The notes below the pieces were generated by a model that was given only the letters and a program-made list of their open reading frames with translations, was not told the DNA's origin and made no database searches. From Desertivirga arenae (lineage in GTDB: Bacteria > Bacteroidota > Bacteroidia > Sphingobacteriales > Sphingobacteriaceae), in NCBI RefSeq assembly GCF_017355785.1, contig NZ_JAFEWE010000008.1, positions 1 through 64,000 of the forward strand: a DNA stretch of 64,000 bases, given 5' to 3'. Positions 45,380 through 53,639 of the stretch are shown here, piece by piece. Position numbers and translations under genes: made by a program. The first letter of the stretch is position 1. Each line of letters begins with the position of its first letter.

Positions 45380-46447
45380 ATGAAACATATCATAACTTCA
45401 GCAATTGCCTTGCTCAACATTTTTGCATATGCGCAGGAAGAAAATCTATTTAAAGTATCCGGTTATGTAGAAAGCTATTATTCTTATGATTTTAACCAGC
45501 CGGCAGATAATAACAAACCGGGCTTCGTATACTCTCATAACCGTCACAACGAGGTTAATCTTAATCTGGGTTTCATCAAAGCTGCTTATGAGGATGTCAG
45601 GGTACGAGCAAATCTTGCGCTTATGACGGGAACTTATGCTAAGGCGAACCTGGCTGCAGAGCCGGGCGTTCTTAGGAGTATTTTTGAGGCAAATGCCGGT
45701 ATAAAACTGTTAAACCAGTCAAACTTCTGGCTGGAAGCAGGAACATTTGCCTCTCATATAGGCTTTGAATGTGCAGTTTCTAAAGATTGCTGGGCCTTAA
45801 CCCGTAATATAAGTTCTGAAAATACCCCTTACTACGAGGCTGGTGCAAAGCTTACTTATGTTACTGATAATAATCAGTTGTCTATTAGTGTCTTATATCT
45901 TAATGGCTGGCAACGAATATTAAGAGCGGAAGGTAATAGCAGGCCTGCGGTTGGTATTCAAGTTACAGTTAAGGCCAACGATCGTATTGCTTTAAATTAC
46001 AGCAATTACCTTGGTCAGGAAGGAGTGGACAGTATTGGTGTGACGAGGTTTTACAATAACATTTATGGGGTGTGGAAAGTGCATCCTAAAGTTGGTTTAA
46101 CTGCCGGATTTGATCTCGGATTTCAGCAAAAGGAAAAGAACAGTAAATCGTATTCCGAGGTGATCTCACCCGTAGTTACTGTCCGGGGCCAACTTCATCC
46201 TAAACTATTTATGGCGGGACGATATGAATATTACCGTGACAAATCAAATGTATTTATACAAACCATTAATGCTGTCCCTTTTAAAACATCAGGTTATTCC
46301 CTGAACATTGATTATGTTCCAGTTAACCGTGCAATTCTCCGGCTGGAGGGTAAGTTCTACCGGAGTAAAGAGGACATCTTCGTTCGTGATGAGGTGTTAA
46401 GTAGAAATAACGTAAGTATAACGACCAGCATTGCGGTTTCTTTTTGA
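45380..46447 (+). CDS. Outer-membrane beta-barrel (bbp2/OmpL-like porin) in the kdp operon
   Basis: 355 residues with a signal peptide (MKHIITSAIALLNIFAYAQ); earlier in-frame starts overlap kdpC and would add a basic leader, so I chose this ATG, 22 bp after the kdpC stop. The mature chain is made of amphipathic strands (GYVESYYSYDF, NLGFIKAAYEDVRVRANLAL) and ends in a Phe (SITTSIAVSF), as outer-membrane barrels do. It matches the putative beta-barrel porin-2 family. It may let K+ enter the periplasm. Confidence 0.88.
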   Translation: MKHIITSAIALLNIFAYAQEENLFKVSGYVESYYSYDFNQPADNNKPGFVYSHNRHNEVNLNLGFIKAAYEDVRVRANLALMTGTYAKANLAAEPGVLRSIFEANAGIKLLNQSNFWLEAGTFASHIGFECAVSKDCWALTRNISSENTPYYEAGAKLTYVTDNNQLSISVLYLNGWQRILRAEGNSRPAVGIQVTVKANDRIALNYSNYLGQEGVDSIGVTRFYNNIYGVWKVHPKVGLTAGFDLGFQQKEKNSKSYSEVISPVVTVRGQLHPKLFMAGRYEYYRDKSNVFIQTINAVPFKTSGYSLNIDYVPVNRAILRLEGKFYRSKEDIFVRDEVLSRNNVSITTSIAVSF

Positions 46448-46466
46448 ATGTAGAGTGAGTAGTTAG

Positions 46467-47594
46467 ATGTACGAAGATAAACAAGGTTCAGTTAAAAATT
46501 TCTTGGAACTGGTTAAAAGGTCCAGACGGGGAAAGCTGAAAGTCTACATCGGGATGAGTGCAGGTGTAGGGAAGACTTACCGTATGCTTCAGGAAGCACA
46601 CGCCTTGTTGGCAAATGGTATCAACGTAAAGATAGGCTTTATTGAAACACACAACCGGAAAGAAACCCATGCCTTGCTTGAAGGCTTGCAGATCATTCCC
46701 CGGTACCGCTCCTTTTATCGAGGAAAGGAAGTGGAAGAGATGGATCTGCAAGCTCTGCTAAGCGTTCATCCGGAGGTTGTGATTGTTGACGAGCTGGCTC
46801 ATACTAATATCGAAGGAAGCAAAAATACAAAGCGGTGGCAGGACGTGGTGGATATTCTTGATGCTGGTATCAGCGTGATATCGGCGGTAAACATTCAGCA
46901 TTTGGAAAGTCTGAATGAAGAAGCGGAGCAGATTTCCGGCATCCAAATCCGCGAAAGGATCCCGGATAGGATACTGGAAATGGCTGATGAAATTGTAAAT
47001 ATCGACCTGACAGCCGACGAGTTGATACAGCGGTTACGGGAGGGTAAGATCTACGATAAGAGCAAGATTGACCTGGCTTTGCAAAACTTTTTCAGAGGCG
47101 AGAAGATACTGCAGTTACGGGAGCTTGCCTTGCGGGAAGTTGCACATCACCTGGAAAGGAAGATTGATATGGAGGTTCCAAAACAGATCAAGCTACGTTC
47201 TGAACGTTTCCTGGCTTGTATATCCTCAAATGCTGAAACTGCTAAAGTGGTGATTAGGAAAACAGCCCGGTTAGCTTCGTACTATCGTTCGCCCTGGATT
47301 GTGTTGTATGTACAAAGCAGTACAGAAGAGTTGGATAAGATCAAGCTGGACAAACAACGGCATCTGATCAACAATTTCAGATTGGCTACTCAGTTAGGTG
47401 CCGAAGTAATTAAAGTAAAAAGTGATCATATTACCCAAACTATTATGGAAATTGCGCAGGAAAAAGAAATAACAACGATATGTTTAGGTAAGCCACATTT
47501 CAACTTCTTCCAGCTGATTTTGAAAACAAATGTATTCAGGCAGTTATTACAAAAGATTTCAGCAGTAGAGATAGATTTGGTTATCCTTTCTTAA
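46467..47594 (+). CDS. kdpD: KdpD input module without histidine kinase
   Basis: 375 residues containing the KdpD sensor domain (about 20-230) with Walker A GMSAGVGKT near 28-36 and the Walker B-like VVIVDELAHTN, then a universal-stress-protein-like domain (about 245-375). The four helices, GAF, HisKA and HATPase_c of full KdpD (about 890 residues) are missing. In Bacteroidota this split form is common. It should read cytoplasmic K+ or c-di-AMP state and pass it to the separate kinase downstream; that step is inference. Confidence 0.92.
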   Translation: MYEDKQGSVKNFLELVKRSRRGKLKVYIGMSAGVGKTYRMLQEAHALLANGINVKIGFIETHNRKETHALLEGLQIIPRYRSFYRGKEVEEMDLQALLSVHPEVVIVDELAHTNIEGSKNTKRWQDVVDILDAGISVISAVNIQHLESLNEEAEQISGIQIRERIPDRILEMADEIVNIDLTADELIQRLREGKIYDKSKIDLALQNFFRGEKILQLRELALREVAHHLERKIDMEVPKQIKLRSERFLACISSNAETAKVVIRKTARLASYYRSPWIVLYVQSSTEELDKIKLDKQRHLINNFRLATQLGAEVIKVKSDHITQTIMEIAQEKEITTICLGKPHFNFFQLILKTNVFRQLLQKISAVEIDLVILS

Positions 47595-47619
47595 AGTTGC
47601 TCAACCTTTGTTTACACAA

Positions 47620-47709
47620 ATGAAAAAGATCATTCTTTTACAAGCCTTGCGGTCTGGAAACTTCAAGGTTCTCACCTATGTAAATCAGTATTATGAAAAT
47701 CCGGACTAA
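47620..47709 (+). CDS. Possible 29-residue ORF overlapping the kinase start
   Basis: A frame beginning MKKIILLQALRSGNFKVLTY ends 17 bp inside the next gene in another frame. Overlap of this kind could couple translation of the kinase, but codon evidence is too thin to decide. Confidence 0.25.
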   Translation: MKKIILLQALRSGNFKVLTYVNQYYENPD

Positions 47710-49453
47710 ATTGAATGTTGGCTTCGGAGTTCTTTTTGCGGTAGTGCTCTTCTTTGGCGGCATGTGCCTGTATCATATTAAGAGAATTTCTGAGAGTGCG
47801 GAGGTTATCCTTAAAGATAATTATGAAAGCTTGAATTATTCACGGAGCATGCGAGGTTTGCTGGATAAAAGTGATAAGCTCAGTGCGGGAGACGCCTTGC
47901 TATTTGAGGAGGCCTTGCAATCTGAAGAGAATAATGTCACAGAAAATGGGGAGAGGGAACGGGTAGTTTTGGTAAGGCAATTATTTGAACGGTTTAAAAC
48001 TACCTCAACGAACAAAGGGGATCTGGAGCGTCAGATAAGGGCGAACTTGCAGGGGATTGACGACATCAACATGGCTGCTATAGTAAGAAAAAACGATGTA
48101 GCTAAGTCATCTATTGAGGAAACAGTAATGCTTTTGCAGTTTGTTGGGGCATTCACTTTTTTGGTACTGTTTTCCTTCTCGGTGAATTTTCCTGGTTATG
48201 TGGCTAATCCGTTAAGGCAACTAATGGTGGGTATCCGCGAGATCAGTAATAAGAATTATGGACAGCGGCTGAGGTTTGATTCGAACGATGAGTTTGCAGA
48301 ACTGGGCTCTGCCTTCAATGATATGGCAAGTAAGCTAAGTCAATGGGAAAATAGTAACCTCGCGACGATTCGGTCAGAGAAAATGCGAATAGAGGCGATC
48401 ATCGAAAAGATGCAGGATGCCATCATTGGTTTGGATGAGAAGGATAATATACTTTTTATTAATGCTGTTGCTGAGCAATTGCTTAATTTGAAATCAGATG
48501 AGATCTCGTCTAAAAATGCGGCAGAAGTGTCTGGTACGAACGATCTGTTTAATTACGTCTTAAAGAACAAGAAAAGCGATAAAACGCTCAAGATCTTTGC
48601 AAATGGAAAAGAGTCGTTCTTTGAGTTAGACACAATAGATATCAGCGTACCTTATCTAGACAATATGGAGGATAAAGGAGTAGTAACCACTGGTCGCTCG
48701 GCGGGAAGTGTTTTTATTCTGCGCAATATCACTCAGTTCAAGGAACTGGACCAGGCCAAAACTCATTTTATTGCTACTGTTTCCCACGAGCTTAAAACAC
48801 CTATCAGCTCCATTCTAATGAGCCTTGATATTCTCGCAGCGGGTCATGTGGGGCAGCTTAATGAAGATCAGATGGAATTGGTGAAGAATGTAGAGGAAGA
48901 TAGCAACCGTTTGTTAAAGATCACAGGCGAGCTGCTCGATCTTTCGCAGGCAGAATCTGGAAATATTCAATTGAAATTAGCGCCTGCAAACCCGAACGAA
49001 ATTGTACATTATGCTATTGAAGCGGTTAAATTTCAGGCAGAACAAAAAGGCATAAAGCTGGAAGTGATCCGCAGGCAAAAAATCCCTTTGGTGAATGCAG
49101 ATATAGAGAAGTCAGCCTGGGTGCTCATTAATTTCCTGTCAAATGCCTTAAGGTATAGTGCTGAAAAATCGAGGGTGGTGGTTCAGGTGATGCCTGCAGG
49201 TGATTTTGTAGAGTTTACTGTTCGTGATTTCGGCAAGGGGATTGAACTGCAGTATCAGAAGAAGTTATTCGACCGGTATTTTCAAGTACCTACAGATGGG
49301 TCCGAGAAATCAGGCACAGGGCTGGGCCTCGCAATTTCGAAGGATTTCATAGAGGCACAAAAGGGAGAAATATTTGTAGAGAGCGAGCTTGGAGCAGGAA
49401 GTAAGTTTGGTTTCAAACTTCCCGTCCACGAAAAAATAATAGAAAAATACTGA
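47693..49453 (+). CDS. Membrane histidine kinase of the kdp operon (HAMP, PAS)
   Basis: 586 residues: TM1 (about 8-30), an extracytoplasmic part of 115 residues, TM2 (about 150-170), HAMP (about 172-225), a PAS domain (about 235-345), HisKA with H365 in TVSHELKTPISS, and HATPase_c with LINFLSNALRYS (N box), VRDFGKGIEL (G1) and GTGLGLAIS (G2). It follows the KdpD module and precedes a small unknown by 3 bp. It is the likely kinase for the sigma-54 activator at the operon head. Confidence 0.93.
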   Translation: MKIRTKLNVGFGVLFAVVLFFGGMCLYHIKRISESAEVILKDNYESLNYSRSMRGLLDKSDKLSAGDALLFEEALQSEENNVTENGERERVVLVRQLFERFKTTSTNKGDLERQIRANLQGIDDINMAAIVRKNDVAKSSIEETVMLLQFVGAFTFLVLFSFSVNFPGYVANPLRQLMVGIREISNKNYGQRLRFDSNDEFAELGSAFNDMASKLSQWENSNLATIRSEKMRIEAIIEKMQDAIIGLDEKDNILFINAVAEQLLNLKSDEISSKNAAEVSGTNDLFNYVLKNKKSDKTLKIFANGKESFFELDTIDISVPYLDNMEDKGVVTTGRSAGSVFILRNITQFKELDQAKTHFIATVSHELKTPISSILMSLDILAAGHVGQLNEDQMELVKNVEEDSNRLLKITGELLDLSQAESGNIQLKLAPANPNEIVHYAIEAVKFQAEQKGIKLEVIRRQKIPLVNADIEKSAWVLINFLSNALRYSAEKSRVVVQVMPAGDFVEFTVRDFGKGIELQYQKKLFDRYFQVPTDGSEKSGTGLGLAISKDFIEAQKGEIFVESELGAGSKFGFKLPVHEKIIEKY

Positions 49454-49456
49454 TTA

Positions 49457-49726
49457 ATGACGGCTATAATTTTAACTGAAATCGACAAAGAAAACTGGGG
49501 CTTTGTACTCTATAAAGGAGGTAATGGAAAATGGTATGTAGACTTTCCCTATTCTCCTGTAAGTTTTGTTGACCTCTTCATGTTGATTGAATTAAGCGAA
49601 CTGGAAAAAGCAAAGGCTGAACAAAACAGACAGTTTTTGTGCGTATTATCTGACTTAATTAAAAATGACTTCAACAGTTATTTATCGAGAGCGCTTAATC
49701 GGAACAACTTCATATTTAATGATTGA
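49457..49726 (+). CDS. Small protein after the kdp kinase
   Basis: The 89 residues start 3 bp after the kinase stop. Aromatic-rich strands (ENWGFVLYKGGNGKWYVDF) precede a helical C-terminal half (ELEKAKAEQNRQFLCVLSDL). No signal peptide, no known family. Its position suggests a regulatory or accessory role in K+ homeostasis, but this is only guilt by association. Confidence 0.6.
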   Translation: MTAIILTEIDKENWGFVLYKGGNGKWYVDFPYSPVSFVDLFMLIELSELEKAKAEQNRQFLCVLSDLIKNDFNSYLSRALNRNNFIFND

Positions 49727-49812
49727 TCTTTATCGAAGCTCCCTTGGTAATTCCGGTATTGAAAGTACAAGGTAGCTTGAGGTTATGTATTAAGATGTGT
49801 ACACTTTTTCTG

Positions 49813-49869
49813 ACAGAAAAAAGCCCCGTCGCTATGAGAGCAGCAGGGCAACCTAAACCTTATCACAAT
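49813..49869 (-). ncRNA. Candidate small RNA, copy 2 of the two-copy family
   Basis: On the minus strand the same 19-nt leader TTGTGATAAGGTTTAGGTT precedes a hairpin GCCCTGCTGCT/AGCGACGGGGC and TTTTTTC. The stem sequence differs from copy 1, yet pairing is mostly kept, with two G-U pairs and one mismatch on the minus strand. Unlike copy 1 it lacks a clear TAnnTTTG box in front. It lies beyond the kdp operon. Confidence 0.45.
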
Positions 49870-49929
49870 ACGTATTTGTACGGGTCACCATAATAAAAAG
49901 TTGTGAATTTTTTTAATTAATTCTCCGCG

Positions 49930-49945
49930 TTGGCATAGTTCTCGC
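49930..49945 (+). promoter_or_regulatory. Candidate sigma-54 promoter
   Basis: TTGGCATAGTTCTCGC matches the -24/-12 layout: TTGGCAT at -24, exactly ten bases between GG and GC, then TT. The only departure from the consensus is C for T in the -12 TTGC. Transcription would start near 49957. It lies downstream of kdp, whose regulator is a sigma-54 activator. Confidence 0.55.
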
Positions 49946-49956
49946 TTAAAGCAGGG

Positions 49957-50015
49957 CATTATCCATCTATCTATGAACGTTCGGCGGTTAGGTTAGGCCT
50001 AACCGCTTTTCTTTT
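49957..50015 (+). ncRNA. Candidate sigma-54-driven short RNA with its own terminator
   Basis: The predicted transcript starts near 49957 and ends in a perfect 9-bp stem GCGGTTAGG/CCTAACCGC (49984-50006) followed by TTTTCTTTT. It is about 55-58 nt long and encodes no gene of note. Alone it could also be a remnant of a lost gene's promoter and terminator, so experimental support is needed. Confidence 0.5.
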
Positions 50016-50101
50016 ATATAGGTACTAATGCACGAGGCATTAATCATTGAATAGTACCATTTGTCAAGTAAATCGTACCACTAAAATGGCCTTTTTCAAT
50101 G

Positions 50102-50109
50102 TAAATTTG
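50102..50109 (+). promoter_or_regulatory. -7 box of the AraC-type gene at 50114
   Basis: TAAATTTG fits TAnnTTTG and ends 4 nt before the ATG, so the transcript would be almost or fully leaderless. No good -33 element was found. Confidence 0.45.
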
Positions 50110-50113
50110 TTGT

Positions 50114-50986
50114 ATGAAAAATGAGATTCCTATTTACGACATAAGCAGCCTTGGAGGTTTTCGTAAGGAGGATATCATAGTTAGCAGATTTGGTCCTTAT
50201 TCTAAAACCCATCAGCATTTACATTATCCCCATCGTCATAACTTCTACCATGTGTTGCTCTTTACTGAAGGTTCGGGTTCCCATTCTATTGACTTCGAAA
50301 ATTTTGAGGTAAAGCCCTGGCAGATCTATTTTATGATTCCTGGTCAGGTTCATAGCTGGAGCTTTGCAGGGCCGGTTGACGGCTATGTGGTTAACTTTTC
50401 AAATACCTACTTCCAATCTTTTCTGTTGCTTACCGAGTATTTGCAGAAGTTCAGTTTTTTTACAGGAGTAGTAAAAGATTCGGTTTTGCAGGTTCCGCCA
50501 GATATTCAGGGAGAAATACAAATTGTATTTGAGGAATTACTAAAGGCCGGCAGTCAAACCAAACGTTTTAGTGATGATTACATAAAGGTCCTTTTACTAA
50601 AGCTATTCATAATGCTTTCAGACCTTGTGGCTGAAAAACAAGAAGCGTATGTGTCATCCTATAATTACACTTTGCTTAGAAATTTCCAGCAGCTTATTGA
50701 GCGTCATTATACCAGTCTGCGACTACCAAAGGAGTATGCAGAATTGTTATATATAACACCAAATCATCTTAATGCCTTGTGTAATGATCTGTTAGGTATA
50801 CCATCCGGAGAAGTGATTAGGAACAGGGTGATATTGGAAGCAAAAAGGTTGTTGGTAAATCTAGATCTTACTATAAGGGAAATTTCATATCAACTAAATT
50901 TTAATGACAACTCTTACTTTACGAAATTCTTCAAGAAGTATGTGGGGCTGACGCCAGAGGAGTTCAGAAAAATGACTTTGAAATAG
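50114..50986 (+). CDS. AraC-family transcriptional regulator
   Basis: 290 residues: an N-terminal cupin-type sensor (HQHLHYPHRHNFYHVLLFTE, then WQIYFMIPGQVHSWSF) and a C-terminal double helix-turn-helix with PNHLNALCNDLLGIPSGEVI and ISYQLNFNDNSYFTKFFKKY. This layout is usual for Bacteroidota regulators of efflux or metabolism. Whether the downstream DUF983 gene (50 bp later) is a target is unclear. Confidence 0.92.
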   Translation: MKNEIPIYDISSLGGFRKEDIIVSRFGPYSKTHQHLHYPHRHNFYHVLLFTEGSGSHSIDFENFEVKPWQIYFMIPGQVHSWSFAGPVDGYVVNFSNTYFQSFLLLTEYLQKFSFFTGVVKDSVLQVPPDIQGEIQIVFEELLKAGSQTKRFSDDYIKVLLLKLFIMLSDLVAEKQEAYVSSYNYTLLRNFQQLIERHYTSLRLPKEYAELLYITPNHLNALCNDLLGIPSGEVIRNRVILEAKRLLVNLDLTIREISYQLNFNDNSYFTKFFKKYVGLTPEEFRKMTLK

Positions 50987-51036
50987 AACGAAGAATAGAG
51001 GCTGACAAGCGACGGGGATATATAAATCAGCAAACA

Positions 51037-51519
51037 ATGAGAACGATAGAAATTGATAAGAACAAACTTAAAAATATGAACAAACAGGAGTATAAGGTAC
51101 CAGGTGAGTTTGCGGCAGCAGTACAGGCAAAGTGCCCGAGGTGCCGGAGAGGAGACATGTTTGCAGGATCAATGTATGGTCTTAAGTTACAGAAAATGAA
51201 TGTTAGTTGTCCGCATTGCAGCTTGAAGTTTGAAAGGGAGCCAGGGTATTTTTATGTTTCAATGTTTGTAAGCTATGCAATGAATGTAGCTGAGATGATA
51301 TCAATTGCCGTAGCCACTTATGTTTTAACGAACAATCTGGAGAACATGTGGCTTTATTTTGCAACCATATTTCCCGCAGTTTTTATCCTGTCACCATTTA
51401 ACTACCGCTATTCAAGGGTTGTATTGCTTTACTGGTTAACTCCAGGCTTACATTATAGCCCTGAAACGAGCCGGGATAGCTCAAACGGATCAGAAGGTAT
51501 TACCGATACGAGAAATTAG
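51037..51519 (+). CDS. DUF983 zinc-ribbon membrane protein
   Basis: The 160 residues carry two CxxC pairs (CPRCRRGDMF and CPHCSLKFE) followed by GYFYVSMFVSYAMN and two helices, exactly the DUF983 pattern. Its function is unknown. The start may be the ATG at 51037 or, 13 codons on, MNKQEYKV. It is 50 bp after the AraC gene. Confidence 0.85.
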   Translation: MRTIEIDKNKLKNMNKQEYKVPGEFAAAVQAKCPRCRRGDMFAGSMYGLKLQKMNVSCPHCSLKFEREPGYFYVSMFVSYAMNVAEMISIAVATYVLTNNLENMWLYFATIFPAVFILSPFNYRYSRVVLLYWLTPGLHYSPETSRDSSNGSEGITDTRN

Positions 51520-51536
51520 ACTAATATTTTATAAGG

Positions 51537-51677
51537 ATGACAGAAAGACCTCCTTTACCTCCTTTCAATTTTGAAACCGCGACTTTAAAAGTACAAATGG
51601 CCGAAGATGCCTGGAATTCGAAAGATCCTGTAAGAGTTTCGTACCGATCAACAAAAGCGAAAGACGGCTATAAATGA
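51537..51677 (+). pseudogene. Truncated DUF1348 (NTF2-fold) gene
   Basis: The frame starts [20 protein letters not shown] and continues [15 protein letters not shown], the conserved start of DUF1348 proteins (about 150 residues), then loses similarity and stops after 46 residues. The rest of the domain, including the usual W-R-N-R segment, is absent. Deletion or frameshift is the likely cause. It lies 17 bp after the DUF983 gene. Confidence 0.7.
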
Positions 51678-51687
51678 GGAGCAAAAG

Positions 51688-52017
51688 TTATTGAGTGTCA
51701 TACAAAGGAAGGGTGAACCAAAATGTGCTCCCTTCTTCCAGTCTGCTTTCAACCCCCATTACACCTCCATGTTTTTTAACAATTTCGTTATAGATGTAAA
51801 GACCCAGGCCAAGGCCAGAATATTGATGTCCACCAGTATCTACACGGTAGTAACGATCAAATAGATGCGGGAGTTTATCCGGAGAAATTCCACGTCCTTT
51901 ATCGATGACCATAATTTTAGCAAAGGCTCCTTCTTTAGCTACCTGTATCCGAATCTGTTTAGAATCAGGAGCATATTTTACAACATTATGGATCAGATTT
52001 AACAGAACTATTCTCCA
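51688..52017 (-). pseudogene. C-terminal remnant of a histidine kinase
   Basis: The minus-strand frame covers only HATPase_c: N box (LLNLIHNVVKYAPDS), G1 (VIDKGRGISPDK), F box (FDRYYR) and G2 (GLGLGLYI), ending in a normal kinase C-terminus. An in-frame TGA at 52020-52018 sits directly before it, and no HisKA is found beyond. About 110 codons of a gene of usually 350 or more remain. It is certainly non-functional as a kinase. Confidence 0.75.
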
Positions 52018-52206
52018 TCAAGTAGAAATAATCAGAGCAAGGTAAGGATTATTTTTTGCTTATACCGGGATTGGAAGGAGAGAGTTAGTGAAGGTCTTTT
52101 GCCTGGGAGGAGTACTTATTGGTTTGTATCTGGATTATAAATGAGACAAATGAGATAAACATTGATACTCAAAAAGTCATTACTACGCGGCCATTTGTTC
52201 ATTTTT

Positions 52207-52232
52207 AAACCAGCTTTTTTATGCTGGTTTTT
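52207..52232 (+). terminator. Terminator or attenuator abutting the acyltransferase start codon
   Basis: AAACCAGC pairs with GCTGGTTT, then TT directly precedes the ATG at 52233. An earlier in-frame ATG falls inside the hairpin and is unlikely to be used. The hairpin may end an upstream transcript or form a switch before the gene. Confidence 0.65.
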
Positions 52233-53351
52233 ATGGATAAAATAGAGGGAAATGTTGAATTAGTGTTTTCAAAACAACATTTTGGAATACTTGATGGGTT
52301 GAGAGGTTTAGCTGCAGTGGCAGTGGTAATCTTTCATTTTATGGAAATAGCTGTTCCTGATTATAATGACAGCTTCATAGCTCACGCATATTTAGCTGTC
52401 GACTTCTTTTTTTGTCTTTCTGGTTTTGTAATCGCCTATTCCTACGACGAGCGCTTGTCGAAATTGGGAATCCTGAACTTTTTAAAGCTACGGCTCATCC
52501 GATTACATCCCTTGGTTATTTTAGGTTCTATTATTGGTTTGGTGATGTTCATGTTCGATCCCTTTAGTGATCTTTATAATAAGTACGAAAACAACCTAAT
52601 CGAAATGTTCCTTGGATCATGTTTGATGATACCTTACCCTCTGGTTCACGAAAGATACTTTAATCTTTTTCACCTTAATCCACCTACCTGGTCTTTGTTT
52701 TGGGAATATCTGGCCAACATTTGCTATGCTATCTTCCTTATCAAGATTTCAAATAAAATTCTCTGGATAATGACCATTTTAGCAGCGGCAGTATTGATCT
52801 ACGAAGCTCAACGGTCAGGGAATCTTGCGGTAGGCTGGGGAGGAGATAATATTAAAGGTGGCGGGATTCGTGTATTCTATTCATTCCTGGCAGGAATTCT
52901 CGTTTATAGAATGAGATGGATACTTTCCTGGAAGATTTCCTTTATTTCCATAGGAGCACTTTTATTGGCAGTTTTTCTAATTCCTTTTTCTAAAGAATTC
53001 AATTCGCTTATTGATCCCTTTTTTGTTATCGTCTATTTTCCTATTTTAATTGCCCTAGGCGCAGGAGCAACGGGTCGAGGTGCTAATAGTTGGGTCTGCA
53101 AATTTTCTGGAAACATCTCTTATCCTTTGTACATGATCCACTATCCGTTTATCTGGCTCTACATGAGCAATGTAGAGCGGTTCAAACCTACCTTAAGTGA
53201 GCAGACTATAATTATTGTTTTTGGAGTCGTACTCTTAATCGTATTAGCTTATGCTGTATTAATTTGGGTTGATCTCCCGATAAGAAATCGACTTAGAAGC
53301 GGGACTTCAATGAGTTTGATTAATAAGGTTCGTAGCCCTGCTCATAGTTAG
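52233..53351 (+). CDS. Acyltransferase 3 family membrane protein
   Basis: 372 residues. FGILDGLRGLAAVAVVIFHF near the start holds the conserved His of Acyl_transf_3, then about ten helices with the family's RLIRLHPL and FSGNISYPLYMIHYPFIWLY segments. These enzymes acylate sugars of O-antigen, capsule or small molecules across the inner membrane. No glycan genes lie next to it, so the acceptor is unknown. I use the ATG at 52233, after the hairpin. Confidence 0.88.
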   Translation: MDKIEGNVELVFSKQHFGILDGLRGLAAVAVVIFHFMEIAVPDYNDSFIAHAYLAVDFFFCLSGFVIAYSYDERLSKLGILNFLKLRLIRLHPLVILGSIIGLVMFMFDPFSDLYNKYENNLIEMFLGSCLMIPYPLVHERYFNLFHLNPPTWSLFWEYLANICYAIFLIKISNKILWIMTILAAAVLIYEAQRSGNLAVGWGGDNIKGGGIRVFYSFLAGILVYRMRWILSWKISFISIGALLLAVFLIPFSKEFNSLIDPFFVIVYFPILIALGAGATGRGANSWVCKFSGNISYPLYMIHYPFIWLYMSNVERFKPTLSEQTIIIVFGVVLLIVLAYAVLIWVDLPIRNRLRSGTSMSLINKVRSPAHS

Positions 53352-53639
53352 GAAATCGTTAATAATAAATGAGGTAGATTAAACCATTAATAACATTCAT
53401 TAAATAACCAGGCATTCGAGCCGGCTATTAATCTATTGTCTGCAACAAGGTATCTATCTGGAGCATTATCGGGGTAAACCTGTTAATAGTGGCTAAAATA
53501 GCAATTATCGTACGAGGATTGCCCGAACTGTTCTTCCTGATATTTAGTGATAGCATATTACGTTGTGAAATTTTATTAGGAATTTAGTATCTATGGGCAA
53601 TTATTACTATGCACCTAGGATACAGCTTTCAATTGTAAA

